Assembly (NCBI GenBank): GCA_900618795.1
Contig: UYJD01000003.1
Span: 344,262-408,261 of the forward strand
Source of the DNA: Cyanodermella asteris
Lineage: Eukaryota; Ascomycota; Lecanoromycetes; Ostropales; Stictidaceae
Direction of reading: 5' to 3'
Length of the DNA stretch: 64,000 nt
In this document: positions 1 through 10,980 of the stretch, piece after piece
Layout of the letters: each line of letters begins with the position of its first letter
Position numbering within the stretch: the first letter of the stretch is position 1
Program-made: the position numbers and the translations under genes
The notes under the pieces: model-generated
The model's database searches: none
What the model saw: the letters and a program-made list of their open reading frames with translations, nothing else
What the model was told of the DNA's origin: nothing

Positions 1-1
1 C

Positions 2-1484
2 GTGCGATCCTTCCACGTCAACTTGGTTGGCATGGTCTTGCCCAACGACGATATCGAAGTCAGGCTTGTCCATACTGGTATGGTTGCTGGCCGCAAGATC
101 ATCAAGGTTGAGGCAAGCAACAAAGAGACGGAAGACAAAGTCCTGCTCGGCGAAGCTGAGGTCGAGCAGCCTGTCAGCGCATTTGTCTTCACTGGACAAG
201 GCTCGCAAGAGCAAGGTATGGGTATGGAATTGTACAACAGTAGCGCCGTCGCAAAGGAGGTTTGGGACCGAGCCGATACACACTTCATGGAGAACTATGG
301 TTTTGCCATCACAAACATCGTCAAGAACAATCCGAAGGAGCTGACAATCCACTTTGGTGGTCCACGCGGAAAGGCGATCCGTGCCAACTACATGGCTATG
401 ACCTTCGAGACGATCAACGCAGATGGCTCCATCCGTTCAGAGAAGATCTTCAAGGACATTGACGAAAACTCCGCTTCCTATACCTACAAGTCCCCACAGG
501 GTCTTCTGTCAGCGACGCAGTTCACGCAGCCTGCTTTGACTCTCATGGAAAAGGCAAGCTTCGAAGACATGCGGTCAAGAGGGCTAGTACAGAGAGACAG
601 TAGTTTTGCCGGCCACAGTCTCGGCGAATACAGTGCTCTTGCTGCCCTGGCCGAGGTCATGCCAATTGAGTCATTGGTCTCGGTTGTATTCTACCGTGGT
701 CTGACCATGCAGGTTGCCGTTGAGCGCGATGAGACCGGAAGGTCTAATTACGCCATGTGCGCCGTCAACCCAAGCAGAATCAGCAAGGACTTTACCGAGC
801 AAGCCTTGCAATTCGTTGTCGAGAACGTCGCCGAGGAGACCGGCTGGTTGGTTGAGATTGTCAACTACAACGTTGTCAACTCGCAGTACGTTGCTGCTGG
901 AGATGTAAGTCCCAAGTCCTTTCGCCATGTTGTATTTGACAAACTAACTTTTATAGCTGCGAGCACTCGACTGCTTGACCAACGTCTTGAACTACCTGAA
1001 AGCACAGAAGGTTGATATTCAGGGTCTGATGAAGACAATGTCAATTGAAGACGTCCGAGCACACCTGCTCGACATCGTTCGTGGATGCCAGAAACAGACC
1101 GAAGCCAAGCCACAGCCGATCGAGCTCCAACGCGGTCTCGCGACCATTCCACTCAAAGGCATCGACGTGCCCTTCCATAGCACGTTCCTTCGCTCCGGTG
1201 TGAAGCCGTTCCGATCCTTCCTCTTGAAGAAGATCAACCGTACGACCATCGATCCGGCCAAGCTGGTCGACAAGTACATTCCGAACGTCACGGCCAAGCC
1301 GTTCAAGATTACGAAAGAATACTTCGAGGAGGTTCACAAGTTGACAGGGTCGCCCAAGCTTGCTCAGATCATTGCGAACTGGGACAAATACGAAAATGGC
1401 GAGAGCGGAGACGACACTCCAACATCCACTGGCTCAGTCATAAATGGTGTTAACGGCACAGGTGCTGTCAACGGAGTGCATTGA
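2..1484 (+). CDS. fas1: Fatty acid synthase subunit beta, C-terminal part (5' end outside the window)
   Basis: Type I fungal fatty acid synthase beta, cytosolic, working with the alpha subunit. Only the last 476 residues are present, covering the malonyl/palmitoyl transferase domain that loads malonyl-CoA and unloads the product. The nucleophile motif [10 protein letters not shown] lies at fragment residues 204-213 (Ser 206), and [18 protein letters not shown] opens the transferase fold. One intron is clear, 905-956 (GTAAGT to ATAG, 52 nt); splicing joins AAGD to [15 protein letters not shown] in frame. The stop is TGA at 1482-1484, after a Gly/Asn/Val-rich tail. The fragment reads like primary-metabolism FAS beta. 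I cannot exclude a specialised FAS paralogue, because the upstream neighbours lie outside the window. Confidence 0.95.
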
Positions 1485-3134
1485 ACTGAAAAGATGTAAT
1501 AGAAGCAGGATTGAAGCGACTTTATATCTTTGGGGGACCCATTTCGGGAACGGTCTCAAGAAGTCGGGCTAAAATTTAGCATGCACATATGTTGCCAGGG
1601 TTCGCTATTAAGAAGGGGATGCATTCAAGATGATTTACATATTAGATAATCAAAGAGCAATCTTTGTAAGTTCACACCGCTTTCAACGACGCTTGCTTTG
1701 GCTTCAAGCCATCCAATTCTGTGACCGCCAGCCTCCATATGTTGAGGATGTAAATCTATCAGTGGTATAAATTTTGCAGGTCTGGAGGCGTACTTCGGAC
1801 GTAGTGATGACATTTGGCTGCAGCCGGACTCGATTCTATGTGTCGACGAAGTGGACGGAAAACGCATTCGGATGAACGTCTATCGGCGCGGTCGACCTTC
1901 TGAACCAAGAACCGTGGTGAGGGATGTGGGCGGCAATTGTGTCCGAGAGCCAGCCTGTGAGTCGCAAGGCGCGCTACCCAAAGGTCGTTGCGAATGTACT
2001 TCCCCACTGAGTTCTTTTTTTTTTTTTTCTTTTTCTTTCCTTCCAGGACCAAGACAGCGTCGGACGACACCTGCGGGTATCACCGCGTCGGACCCAAAAG
2101 GGATTCATCGCTGGTCATGTGTCTATAGTGCCCGTGGTACTGATTAGAACAGTAAAGTGCACGCCGCCCCCATTTGGGAAAAAAAAAAAGAGAGTCTGAA
2201 TTGGACCCCTTAAGGAGTACAGAGGACCTCCAGATAGTGTTCCGCGGGGGTGATGGTCGTCCTCGTGGTCTACCAGCTTGAGAGCCGGCGGTCACCGGCG
2301 TCGTTGAGTCCTGCTCATACACGAAGAAAAATGCTCACTGAATGGCAGCCTGGGATAGGGCTTTCTTGGTATACAGTACAGCATTGTCGAAGCCTGCAGT
2401 GGACCACGCCGTCCCGGCAATCTTTTCCAACCCCTTCGAAGTTGGCTGAAGATGGAAATGTGAGGCAACACGAGCACACGTGCCGACGCCGACCACGCCT
2501 TTCCGGTGAGACCCAGAGCGTCACGTCGCGCGGACGCAGTCGAGGTGTGAGCAGCGGATGAGGGTTCTCACAAATGTGTCTTAGATTATATTTAATAGAT
2601 TTCGTTGTGTCCATGTTTGCGTGGGACTCGCGCGGAAGTTCGAATTGCAGCCCTTGCATAGTTCCAGATCGGACATGTTAGTGTCAAGTACGCTCTGCGT
2701 TCAACGCCCGGATGACGGTGAATGGCGTGGGCGATGCGCGGAATGAATCTTGCATCGTTTTCGACCGAGTCATGATGAAGAAAGAGGGGATGAAGAGAAC
2801 CTGCGGACGGATTTTCACGTCGGAGAACATGTCAGCTCAGCCTAGCCTTCAGCCTCGCCCGTTAATAGTGGATGGAGGGTCAATGTCTGGCTACGCCCTG
2901 TGATGACAGAGTGCATTGCGTATCGTGACAATGTACACAAAGGTAGTCCAGCAACATTGCGAAACTGGTTCATTGCGTCTCACAACATGTTTTCCCCTTC
3001 TCATCGATCGACAGTCGATATATACAATTGATCATAAATCATAAGACGATACCATAGGCCCAAATCCTGAACGCCTCGCTATTCGAAGCCAGCACTTGGT
3101 CCTCGATCGGCATTGCATCGCGCCTTCCCAATTC
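1485..3134. other. Intergenic, no gene seen
   Basis: Contains the presumed 3' UTR of fas1 and, convergently, that of the MFS gene. Several short open frames exist on both strands, but none resembles a protein family or carries a convincing splice pattern. Holds a pyrimidine tract at 2012-2044 and an A-run near 2179-2189. Confidence 0.6.
2012..2044 (+). repeat. Polypyrimidine tract
   Basis: A run of about 14 T followed by CT5CT-type sequence, almost pure pyrimidine over 33 nt. Simple low-complexity DNA between convergent genes; no function is evident. Confidence 0.8.
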
Positions 3135-5699
3135 CTAACCAATATTCCCAATTCCTCGCTCGTTACCAGACTCCGCCTCAGGAGTATTTCCAACGCCATT
3201 TTGTCTTTCCAACTCCTTTTCAAAGTCTATCATTGCAGCTGAATTCATGCCGGTCGACGCTTGATCTGCGACGTGGCTCGGCTGATCGTCTTTTGTATGT
3301 CTTGAGATAGCAGGTTCGTCGTCCTTCATTGACTTTCGTCGCCGTCTTTCCGACCTCCTTTTCTTCTTCTCTTCTGCGGCGGCGCTGGTGCCGAACGACC
3401 TGTTTGGATCGACCATGTGTCGCACAGGCGCATAAATACCGAGATATAATGGGTATAGAAGGCCAAGACTCATGGCTGCGATGGTGATGGTCAGTCCAAC
3501 CTGCGTGTCGCGTACAGCATTTACACCTGCACTCATCAGAGGCCAGATGCAGCCACCTGATATCGCAGAGGTAAGAGCTACAGAGCCCCATTTTGTATGC
3601 TTGCCGAGACCTCTCAGCCCGGTAGCGTATATGAGGGGAAAGATGCCGCCTTGGAAGAACTCATAGAGAGTGAGTACTATCGCTACCTTTCTGCCAGTCA
3701 AACCCACGGCAAGTGACGAGCAAATGATCACCCCAATGTACAGCAGGTTGAGAACGAACCATGGAGGTAAGAATGCTGTCATGGCTGCAGTGGCAAAACG
3801 TCCTGCTGCGAAGGTTCCATAACCAATGGTCTGCCAATCGCTCGCTCTAAGAGACGACGTAGACACGTCCATCAGGTCCACAACAGGTTGAAAGGCAACA
3901 GCGATAACTTCTTGACCTCCAACGTAAGCGAACATGGCGACGACGGCCAAGACAAACGTGAAGTAGACATATCTCGGAATTCTGCGATCGTCTTCGCTGA
4001 TCTGATGGCTCTCTGGAAGGCTTAGTAGGCGCACAGCTTCAAAGTCATCGTCAGATGCTTCAGGTAGAGGAACATAGTAGAACACCACGGCGAGCGCGAC
4101 GTCGAACAGGGCAATAGCAAGGTACGCCCACTGAACATCGACCAAGCTTTCAGCATCGTGGAAGCCTGCAAACAGTACCCTTTGTGCCAGTGGAGGAGCA
4201 ATGACCGTGCCGACAGCTTGTACTCCTCGACAGATGTTCAATCGTGTTTCGGCATATTTTGACGTACCGCAGAGGGCAACAAAGGGATTCGCCGCAGTTT
4301 CGAGGACCGCAACGCCGAATCCGACGACGAAGTTTGATATGAGGAATGCCGGGTATGATGTGAGAACGGCAGATGGCCAGAAAATGAGCGTGCCCACACC
4401 GTAGATGCATAGTCCGCAAATAAATGTAAGCTTGAAGCCACATTTGCGAAGAACGAGTTGTCCAACTGTAGGTGGAGCGAGAAGATAAGCAGCGTAATAG
4501 ATACTGTGCAGGGCAACGGTTTGCGTGGTATTTAGCTCAGCGACAAGCTGGAACTGGGAGTTGAGCTGTTCCAAAAGTCCGTACGAGAGACCCCACAGGA
4601 AGAACAGAACCGTTACCAGAGCATTAGGCAGTAGCGACTCTCGATCAGACAGTTCGGTCATGCACTTATGATTCCCAATGTTGTAAAAGTCGAAGAAGGT
4701 CGGGTCCCTGTCGTTTCGCGGTGACATGGTAGTGGTCGTTCCGATGGTAGCATGCCGCGTCAATGCTAAAGGACTTTCCGGAGTCGTGAGAAACTCGACA
4801 AAGTCCATGGGATGACTGTCATTGTTCCCTGCTGCTTGGTTCGATTCGGGTCGTTCTGTATCAGAAGAATTATGCTCATCGATCGCGTTCAAAGTCGATG
4901 GTGGTCGTTCTTCGCTACCGTTGGCATTCGGCACAGGCGAAGACGGGTAGTCAGCTTCGCTGGCAAAGTCATGAGACCGAATGTGAGCCAGGGGCAGTTC
5001 CGGGTTCAGCGGAGGGCTTGGATCGGAGCTCGTTTGTCGGTTTGGCGGGACAGAGTCACTGCCATATCCAGCTCGCGGGGAAGGCAGTGGATCAGATGAA
5101 TGCGGTCCTTCGTCGGCGAAACAGAAAAAGGAGCGTCTGAAGAAGTTTCTGGCCCTTCTTCTGTGCCAGGTCGAATGCTCCAATTGACTTTGTGTATCGT
5201 AGAGGATAGTGGGCAATATCTTGGCGGCCAGGGGTTTCAGTCCGGGAACATTAGCACACATCAAGCCGATGTGTACTTCGATTGCAGACCACATGAAGGA
5301 ATATGCGGCATACCATGGAAAGTCGTCCTGGACTTTGAGAAGCTCCGATGTGACCGCGTTGCCTTTTGTTACCTCTGATATGCGCATTTCGAATGCCTCT
5401 TGAAGATATGCGATTCTGATAATGTCCACCACGGCGACAAACAGTCCGAAGCCGAATGTGACGATGAGAATTACCTTCTGTTTCCTTGGCATGCGCATGG
5501 CTGTCAACATGGGCATGGGCAGTAAGAGCAAAGCTAGATCTGTGATGATGTTGACGGGAGAGCTTGCGAGGTATATCGCGACGATATCGATGCAGACAGC
5601 GTTTGGCGGGATCATTTCCTGTAACAGAGCTCCAGGAGGACGGCATTGGAAGGCGTTGACGAGGGTCAAAGCGATGCCGGCAAGGTTGACGACTGCGAG
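3135..5699 (-). CDS. Fucose-permease-type (FHS) MFS transporter, in one open frame with the C-terminal part of a rhodopsin-like domain
   Basis: The last ~500 residues are an MFS permease of the fucose/galactose/glucose-H+ symporter type. It starts around MTELSDRESLLPNALV and has FLWGLSYGLLEQLNSQFQ in the first helix region and ETAANPFVALCG near helix 4. A basic tail (EEKKKRRSERRRRK) follows the last helix. Upstream in the same open frame lie the last four or so helices of a fungal SAT4/Pth11-type rhodopsin-like domain (VNAFQCRPPGALLQ; FPWYAAYSFMWSAIEVHIGL), joined by a ~150-residue Ser/Pro-rich cytosolic linker. The 5' part of that domain is interrupted (next entry). The transporter could be made alone from an ATG at 4808, 4727 or 4662. 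The substrate is probably a sugar, by family only. I see no intron. Confidence 0.75.
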   Translation of the reverse strand, partial: LAVVNLAGIALTLVNAFQCRPPGALLQEMIPPNAVCIDIVAIYLASSPVNIITDLALLLLPMPMLTAMRMPRKQKVILIVTFGFGLFVAVVDIIRIAYLQEAFEMRISEVTKGNAVTSELLKVQDDFPWYAAYSFMWSAIEVHIGLMCANVPGLKPLAAKILPTILYDTQSQLEHSTWHRRRARNFFRRSFFCFADEGPHSSDPLPSPRAGYGSDSVPPNRQTSSDPSPPLNPELPLAHIRSHDFASEADYPSSPVPNANGSEERPPSTLNAIDEHNSSDTERPESNQAAGNNDSHPMDFVEFLTTPESPLALTRHATIGTTTTMSPRNDRDPTFFDFYNIGNHKCMTELSDRESLLPNALVTVLFFLWGLSYGLLEQLNSQFQLVAELNTTQTVALHSIYYAAYLLAPPTVGQLVLRKCGFKLTFICGLCIYGVGTLIFWPSAVLTSYPAFLISNFVVGFGVAVLETAANPFVALCGTSKYAETRLNICRGVQAVGTVIAPPLAQRVLFAGFHDAESLVDVQWAYLAIALFDVALAVVFYYVPLPEASDDDFEAVRLLSLPESHQISEDDRRIPRYVYFTFVLAVVAMFAYVGGQEVIAVAFQPVVDLMDVSTSSLRASDWQTIGYGTFAAGRFATAAMTAFLPPWFVLNLLYIGVIICSSLAVGLTGRKVAIVLTLYEFFQGGIFPLIYATGLRGLGKHTKWGSVALTSAISGGCIWPLMSAGVNAVRDTQVGLTITIAAMSLGLLYPLYLGIYAPVRHMVDPNRSFGTSAAAEEKKKRRSERRRRKSMKDDEPAISRHTKDDQPSHVADQASTGMNSAAMIDFEKELERQNGVGNTPEAESGNERGIGNIG

Positions 5700-6111
5700 T
5701 GATCCAGACGCCCCACCGGAAGAATTTCTGGTTCTTTGCGATGGACAGATAGAACAAGCATATCGAAGTCTTGGTTGACATTAACACCGGATTGTAGAGG
5801 ACTGAGAATGAATATTCGGACTGTCGGAGAGGTAGTTCGTTGGATTCGGGGTTGTGTTCAGCATGCACGCCGAGGCCATGGCGAACAGCCCAGCAGATGC
5901 TGAAGGAGAAGCCAAACGCGAGGGCCCATGCGAGGACTATAAACCAATCGTCGAGTTTCTAGCGGCCAACGACGAACAGGCGCGATATGCATCGAAGGAA
6001 TGTGAATGTGAAGGAGAGGACGGTGAAGATGATGGTGACAACGAGCACCGTCGGTCCGCGGTTCTCATCTGCTCTACCATCTAGCGAGGTCGAGTTCCCT
6101 CTCGGGTCCAT
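5697..6111 (-). pseudogene. 5' part of the rhodopsin-like (SAT4/Pth11-type) domain, interrupted twice
   Basis: From an ATG at 6111 one reads MDPRGNSTS, a first hydrophobic helix (VLVVTIIFTVLSFTFTFLR), CISRLFVVGR, then a TAG at 5961-5959 where the family normally has Trp (GRW-LDD), then KLDDWFIVLAWALAFGFSFS and on to ICLFYLSIAKNQKFFRWGVWIT. At about 5703-5697 the frame shifts by one before LAVVNLAGIALTLVNAFQC, which continues the same domain. No GT-AG intron of workable length (at least 40 nt) removes either lesion. So the gene is either newly decayed or carries sequence errors. The TAG corresponds to CpA>TpA on the opposite strand, the change favoured by repeat-induced point mutation, but one site proves nothing. 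Confidence 0.65.
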
Positions 6112-8104
6112 GCTGTGTTAGGGGAAGGGCTAAGTGGTGTGGTGTCGGTATTGTCGCCTGAGCCCCGCCATGGCCATACAGCGGGACAGAGATGGCTCAC
6201 TCGACCGCAGGACGGAAGTGGTTGCTGTATGTCCTCCTCTTGCAAGCTATTCAGGCGGAATCCGCCGTCGCTAAGATACACAGCTTAGAGCTCTGTTGGT
6301 AGCTGGAGAGAAGAGACGACGAGAGAACATGAGAGGAGAGGAGAGGAGAGCATGAAGGACAGTCGCGAGGGAAGGGGACGGCACACAGAGGGGAGACGTA
6401 GGAAGGGAAGGCGGCTGGACGCAAATTTGGCTCCGTGGGAGTGGAGGTGTGGTGGAGTGAAAACCCAGAGCCAGAGACGAGCGAAGGCCGCGCCCACGAC
6501 TGCGAGCGGCGGATCATCAGCGCTCCCATGGCTCTCAGCACTGACAGCTATACAACACCAGCCTGGTCGCCCTTGGGCCTTCGATGCCTCTCGTCGACTC
6601 ACGGAGCCTGCCCATGAGCTGGCCGGGGCTGATCGGCCATCATGTATTTGCCTTGCAGACCGACGTGGGAAGGAGGGTCGCAACCGGCTTTGCTTCGTGC
6701 TCGGCTCGTCATGTCGGTCAGCAACTGTGTTCCGTATGTTGAATTTTCACTGTGCTTCTTCTCGTTACTCCTCCCTCGATCTCGGTGCCGACAGTCAAAG
6801 ACTGCTGTGCGATGACGTGGGCGGGCTGAGAAGTCGGTGCGACAAGCCATTTTGCGGGGACGAGACACGGCAGCTAAAATCGTGCACACGAGACACTGAA
6901 CTCGAGAACATGCCTGCTTCCTGTCACCTCTGCCGCGGCCTGGTCGGAATCATCGGCGGCTCCCGACTCAACTCCATCTACGGCTCGACATGTTGCTAAG
7001 CGGCATCGACCTGCCTCGGACGGAGGTCTTGGTTTCAGATTTCAACTCATTCGATATCGCTCTGCTGTCCCTGGTATACCTTGTTGTATCCAGCGCATGC
7101 AGCCCATGTCCGGCCATTAACGCGTCGGCCTTGCCATCACTTCGACCCCGAGTCGGGATGGTTGTTGACCGCGTGGGCTCGCGTCAATGTGCTGCGTGTT
7201 TCGTACCGCTGGTTTACCTTGATCGCCACCGTTTACGACCAGCACCCTTTCTGGCCGCGAGTGTTCATTTTGGGGCGATCACCCACTGGCACTCGCGCAA
7301 TGGCCCATCCACCATCCATCGCAACCCCCTCGCTTGCCGGCCTCGCCGATGTACGACACAGCGCACGCCAGGTACCTTAAATTGCATGCGCGGTGCCTGG
7401 ATCGCAGAAATGCCCAGTAGCACCAAGAAAGAGATGACGATGTGTCACTGCTCTCGCCAGCGCGACGAATTTGCGACGAGGTTATACGATGTCTTGTGAT
7501 GCTCCCTGGCCTGGGTTGGGGCAGCGCTCCGAGCCGCGAAGACATCAGGCTGGGCAGTTCATTGTTTTGTCGCTTTGAGTTATTACAGACGCCAAACTAT
7601 AAGCTTGCAAGTAGAAGGAAATGATAATGGTATTAATGAGCTGCCGAGCTGCGGTGTGGTAGTAGTCGGCTTGCGATCTTCAAGGCCTCTCAGACGACCT
7701 CGAAATGAGTTTACTTCTGTACCTGAAGCTCCGACGTTCTGAAGTATCGCTGTGACGCCAATAGTGTTGTCTGCCGCTCTGTCAAAGCTGTAACATACTA
7801 TGAGCGATCTTTCGCTCTCAATGCAAATCAGGCCTTGTGCCATTTGAAGGTATTTGCCACTGGACTTCCGGCTGACCGAGTTCACACCCCACGTCCATAA
7901 ATTTGCAGGCTCGTATGCAATCGAGCTTAAATCAGTACAGTGAATCGAAGCTAGCTTTTATATCCATTCCTGATCGCATCACAAGTTTTACCTAGAACCA
8001 CTTTGAGATGGTCAGTTTGCACTGCGAACGCACACCTAATCAATCCCGCATTCGAGACATAGCACACCCGATCTACATACCAACTTTTAGACGCTCAGGT
8101 CACA
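6112..8104. other. Intergenic, no gene seen
   Basis: About 2 kb between the divergent MFS locus (-) and the DsbA-like gene (+), so it should hold both promoters. Open frames of up to 215 codons exist, but they are Arg/Ser/Pro-rich on both strands in a GC-rich stretch and look like chance. A (GAGAG)n microsatellite lies at 6331-6350. Confidence 0.6.
6331..6350 (+). repeat. GAGAG microsatellite
   Basis: Four perfect copies of the 5-mer GAGAG in a purine-rich surround (about 6304-6375). Simple sequence in the presumed promoter region of the rhodopsin-like/MFS locus. Confidence 0.85.
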
Positions 8105-9039
8105 ATGGTCTACGACTCCCAGATCACATTTACACTCGACACAATATGTCCATGGTGAGTAAACCGCTCTGCCCTCTTATACCAATCGATGGCTGACAGA
8201 GGCTTGCCAGGACGTATGTTTCAATCCCGGAGCGAACATTTCGAGATTGGTGGAAACCCTGTGGTTTAGTGGCTGACCAGAGGAAACAGATATCTGGGTA
8301 AGCGCCGACTCGAGCGGGCTCTCGCGATTGTCAGGGAGAAGGATATTCCAGCCAACTTTACCGTGAAGTATCTTCCGTTCCAGCTTTACCCGGAAGCTTC
8401 GCAGGAGGGCGAAGACAAGTTCGCATGGTGAGTAGGAACGACCAAGTCATATCTCCTGATATAACGCCTTCTCTCGCCACCTGCTGGGCCCTCGTCTGGA
8501 TTGTCAAAAACGAGGAAGAACACCACAGTTTGACCACTTCCAGGTACCGCAAATCCCGCTACGGCGACTCAGACGAGAAGATGACCATGTACGTAACGCT
8601 CATGAGCGCCTACGGCCAAGCCGAACAGCCACCCATCAACTTCGCCTTCGGAGGCACCGTCGCCAACACCCTACTAGCACACCGCGTCATCGAGCACTTC
8701 CAAGACACGGCCGGGCTGGAGACTGCAGACCGGCTGGTTGCGAGTCTTTACCGCCAGTACTTTGAGGAAGAACGGCATCCGAGCAGTGCAGAGACGCTTT
8801 TGCGGGCGTGCGCGGACTCTGGCATCGAAGCGGAGGAGGCACGCAAGGTGGTTGAGGATGTTGAGGGCGAGGGTGTGCAGGACTTGAAGGGGATCATCAG
8901 GGAGCAGAAGGGAAATGGTGCGGATGCCGTGCCGTATGTGGTTGTGGAGGGGAGGAAGAGGGATTATACGCTGGAGGGATGTAAGGAGGTGGAGGAGTAC
9001 GTGAAGGTGTTGGAGTTGTGTGCGAAGGAGAGTTCGTAA
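8105..9039 (+). CDS. DsbA-family (FrnE-like) thioredoxin-fold oxidoreductase, 4 exons including a 3-nt exon
   Basis: 228-residue DSBA-like thioredoxin-fold protein. The N-terminus MVYDSQITFTLDTICPWTYL has the family's active-site position as CPWT, keeping one Cys of the usual CxxC, as I recall for fungal FrnE-type homologues. A helical insert and a C-terminal GADAVPYVVVEGRKRDYTLEG strand region (cis-Pro VPY) follow. Exons are 8105-8154, 8211-8213, 8290-8427 and 8544-9039; introns begin GTGAGT, GTATGT and GTGAGT and end in CAG. The 3-nt exon GAC is needed: it completes Trp (TG+G) and supplies two bases of Thr (AC+A). Skipping it creates TGA. The total, 687 nt, is a whole number of codons. The substrate is unknown; probably cytosolic, since no signal peptide is seen. 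Confidence 0.88.
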
Positions 9040-10137
9040 GGGACTGCCTACTATTCATTTGACGCAATGCCTGTCTTCAAGTCAGGGCTGGTCGATACGA
9101 CTCCAGAACGAATGCCCGTCGTCTACTGTCGACTTCGATATGTGTCCTCCTCTTTTTGCTATGGCCAGTTATAGCTGCAGCGTAATTTGAGGTCTGGAAA
9201 CAATGGTCATTCGAGCACTTGAACCACTCTTGATGCTGCGTAGGCCTATCTTTGGTCAATATGCTGAAACCTACCTCGGTCTAAGTAGGTCTGCATGGAC
9301 TGGAAGGCCACCATCCGTAAAGGTCAAACTCAAACCCGACACAGGCTTAATTCCTGCATCAAGCTCCCGGAGTGCTCGCTGCCTGTTTCCTCGGAATGAC
9401 TTCCAGCGGAGGTCTTCTGTTGATTGACATGGACCTGATCGAGGCTAACAGTCTTGAAAGCATGGAACAGGCGAAGCTAACTGGCAGCTAGCTTGTCAGT
9501 TCCGTGCTGTGAAGGCCAACGTCGCGCATGTGTACGGGCTCGGATGCTGGACCAAAGGAACGGGCATGACGATCTTGAAGATAACAGAGTAGTCCAGAGC
9601 GACAAGCCGTGTGAATAATCATATTTCCTCAAGCGGCGTGACGCATTTGCCGTTGGCTGAAAGCCGCGTTCAGGCCCGCGTTCAGGAAAGAAGTAGGGCA
9701 GGAAGTCGTTCCTCAGGGGCTCGCTCTCGCAAGCAGAGGAGCAAGCTGCATGGTCAACAACGCGCCGCGGCACTTGCCTTGCACCAAGCTATTCTCCGTC
9801 CGAGACAAATCTTGCTGTGGGCTTGGGAGTCTGTCTGAAGCTTTGATGAACGAAGATCTCGGTGATGTTGTATGTTGCCGGCTAGCGAGCTGCCGCCTCC
9901 CGCCTCAGATCAGACCTTTTCGCTCACAGCTTCCGTCCGACTCACAAACAGTCACAAACATTCACTCCGCCTCAAAAACCCCACCGCCTGGCGGTCTCTT
10001 CTAAGGCGGCGCAGCTCCGCTCAATTGAAATTTCTGGCATCCTCACAATTTCCCGCAACATCGTGTAAGGCGTAGCGACATTTGCCCTCCCAACAACTGA
10101 ACTCTCCAGACCCCATACCACAGCAGCATATTTCAAG
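9040..10137. other. Intergenic, no gene seen
   Basis: Between two same-strand genes. Short open frames only, with no recognisable product. The last 200 nt, with C-rich stretches (CCGCCTCCCGCC), probably hold the promoter of the zinc-knuckle gene. Confidence 0.6.
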
Positions 10138-10980
10138 ATGGGGGACATCTTTTCTTCTAACCCTTACGCTCCGATGAAGGCTATCCAGCCACTTCGCTAT
10201 CACTGCGAGCTGTGCGAGCGGTCCATCCTTTACAAAGACAAGGCTGCTCACGAGCGCGGCAAGAAGCATCGTGAGCTGTGGAATGCCAAAAACAAACCCG
10301 AGGGAAACGGCCTTGGAGCTTCGGACCATCCGCCTGCTCCCGGTAAGAACGGTTTTGCATGCCACAACTGTGGTGGTGATCACAAGGCCAGAGACTGCGA
10401 TCAGCCCCGCAAGGACACCCGCGAGTGCCGCAACTGCAAGCAGAGTACGTACACGTTCGCTGGACTTACCGATGCAAGAAGGATTCTGACCGAGCATTGA
10501 AAACAGTTGGCCACATCTCCGGTGACTGCCCGAATCCAAAGGTGTTGACCTGCCACAATTGCGATGAAGGTAGGTCGCTCACCACAGCATCCAGCTGCAG
10601 CATCCGGCAACTCGATAGACTGACTGGACACACAGTTGGACACATGCGACAGGACTGCACCAAGCCTCGTAGGCCCCGCGACCCTGCGACTATCATCTGC
10701 AACAACTGCCAGACGCGTAAGTCTCATTTTTCTGACTCCCCCAGCCCATTTACACACGCTGATGAGCCCCCTTTTAGGCGGCCACTTCGCTCGTAATTGT
10801 ACCAATGAGAAGGTTGAACGCGTCGAGGCGACCGGTGGCGACGACAGTGGATTTGACAATTTCGGCGGTGGTGGACCCGCCGCTGGCGGCAACGCCGACG
10901 ACTTTGGTTTTGATGCACCACCAGCGACCGCCGAAGCTGGCGGAATCGGCGGAGGCCAAGGTGGCTTTGATGCGTGGTAA
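10138..10980 (+). CDS. CCHC zinc-knuckle nucleic-acid-binding protein (Gis2/Byr3/CNBP-like) with an N-terminal C2H2 finger
   Basis: 217 residues, four exons: 10138-10444, 10507-10569, 10636-10716 and 10778-10980. The N-terminus holds a U1-like C2H2 finger (CELC, then HERGKKH, residues ~24-45). Then come a variant knuckle CHNCGGDHKARDC (three residues instead of four before His) and three standard CX2CX4HX4C knuckles ending GHISGDC, GHMRQDC and GHFARNC. The C-terminus is Gly/Asp/Ala-rich and ends QGGFDAW. The family binds single-stranded DNA or RNA; the U1-type finger suggests RNA. All three introns are phase 1 and split the codon just before the Gly-His of a knuckle, so exons 2 and 3 are symmetrical repeat units. 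Spliced length (654 nt) is a whole number of codons. Confidence 0.9.

Noticed and set aside
2-1484. Possible secondary-metabolite FAS at the window edge
   Set aside because: No polyketide synthase, tailoring enzyme or pathway regulator within the following 60 kb; primary FAS is simpler.
6352-6999. 215-codon open frame (+) upstream of the DsbA-like gene
   Set aside because: Arg/Ser-rich, with overlapping open frames on both strands in GC-rich DNA; typical of chance frames.
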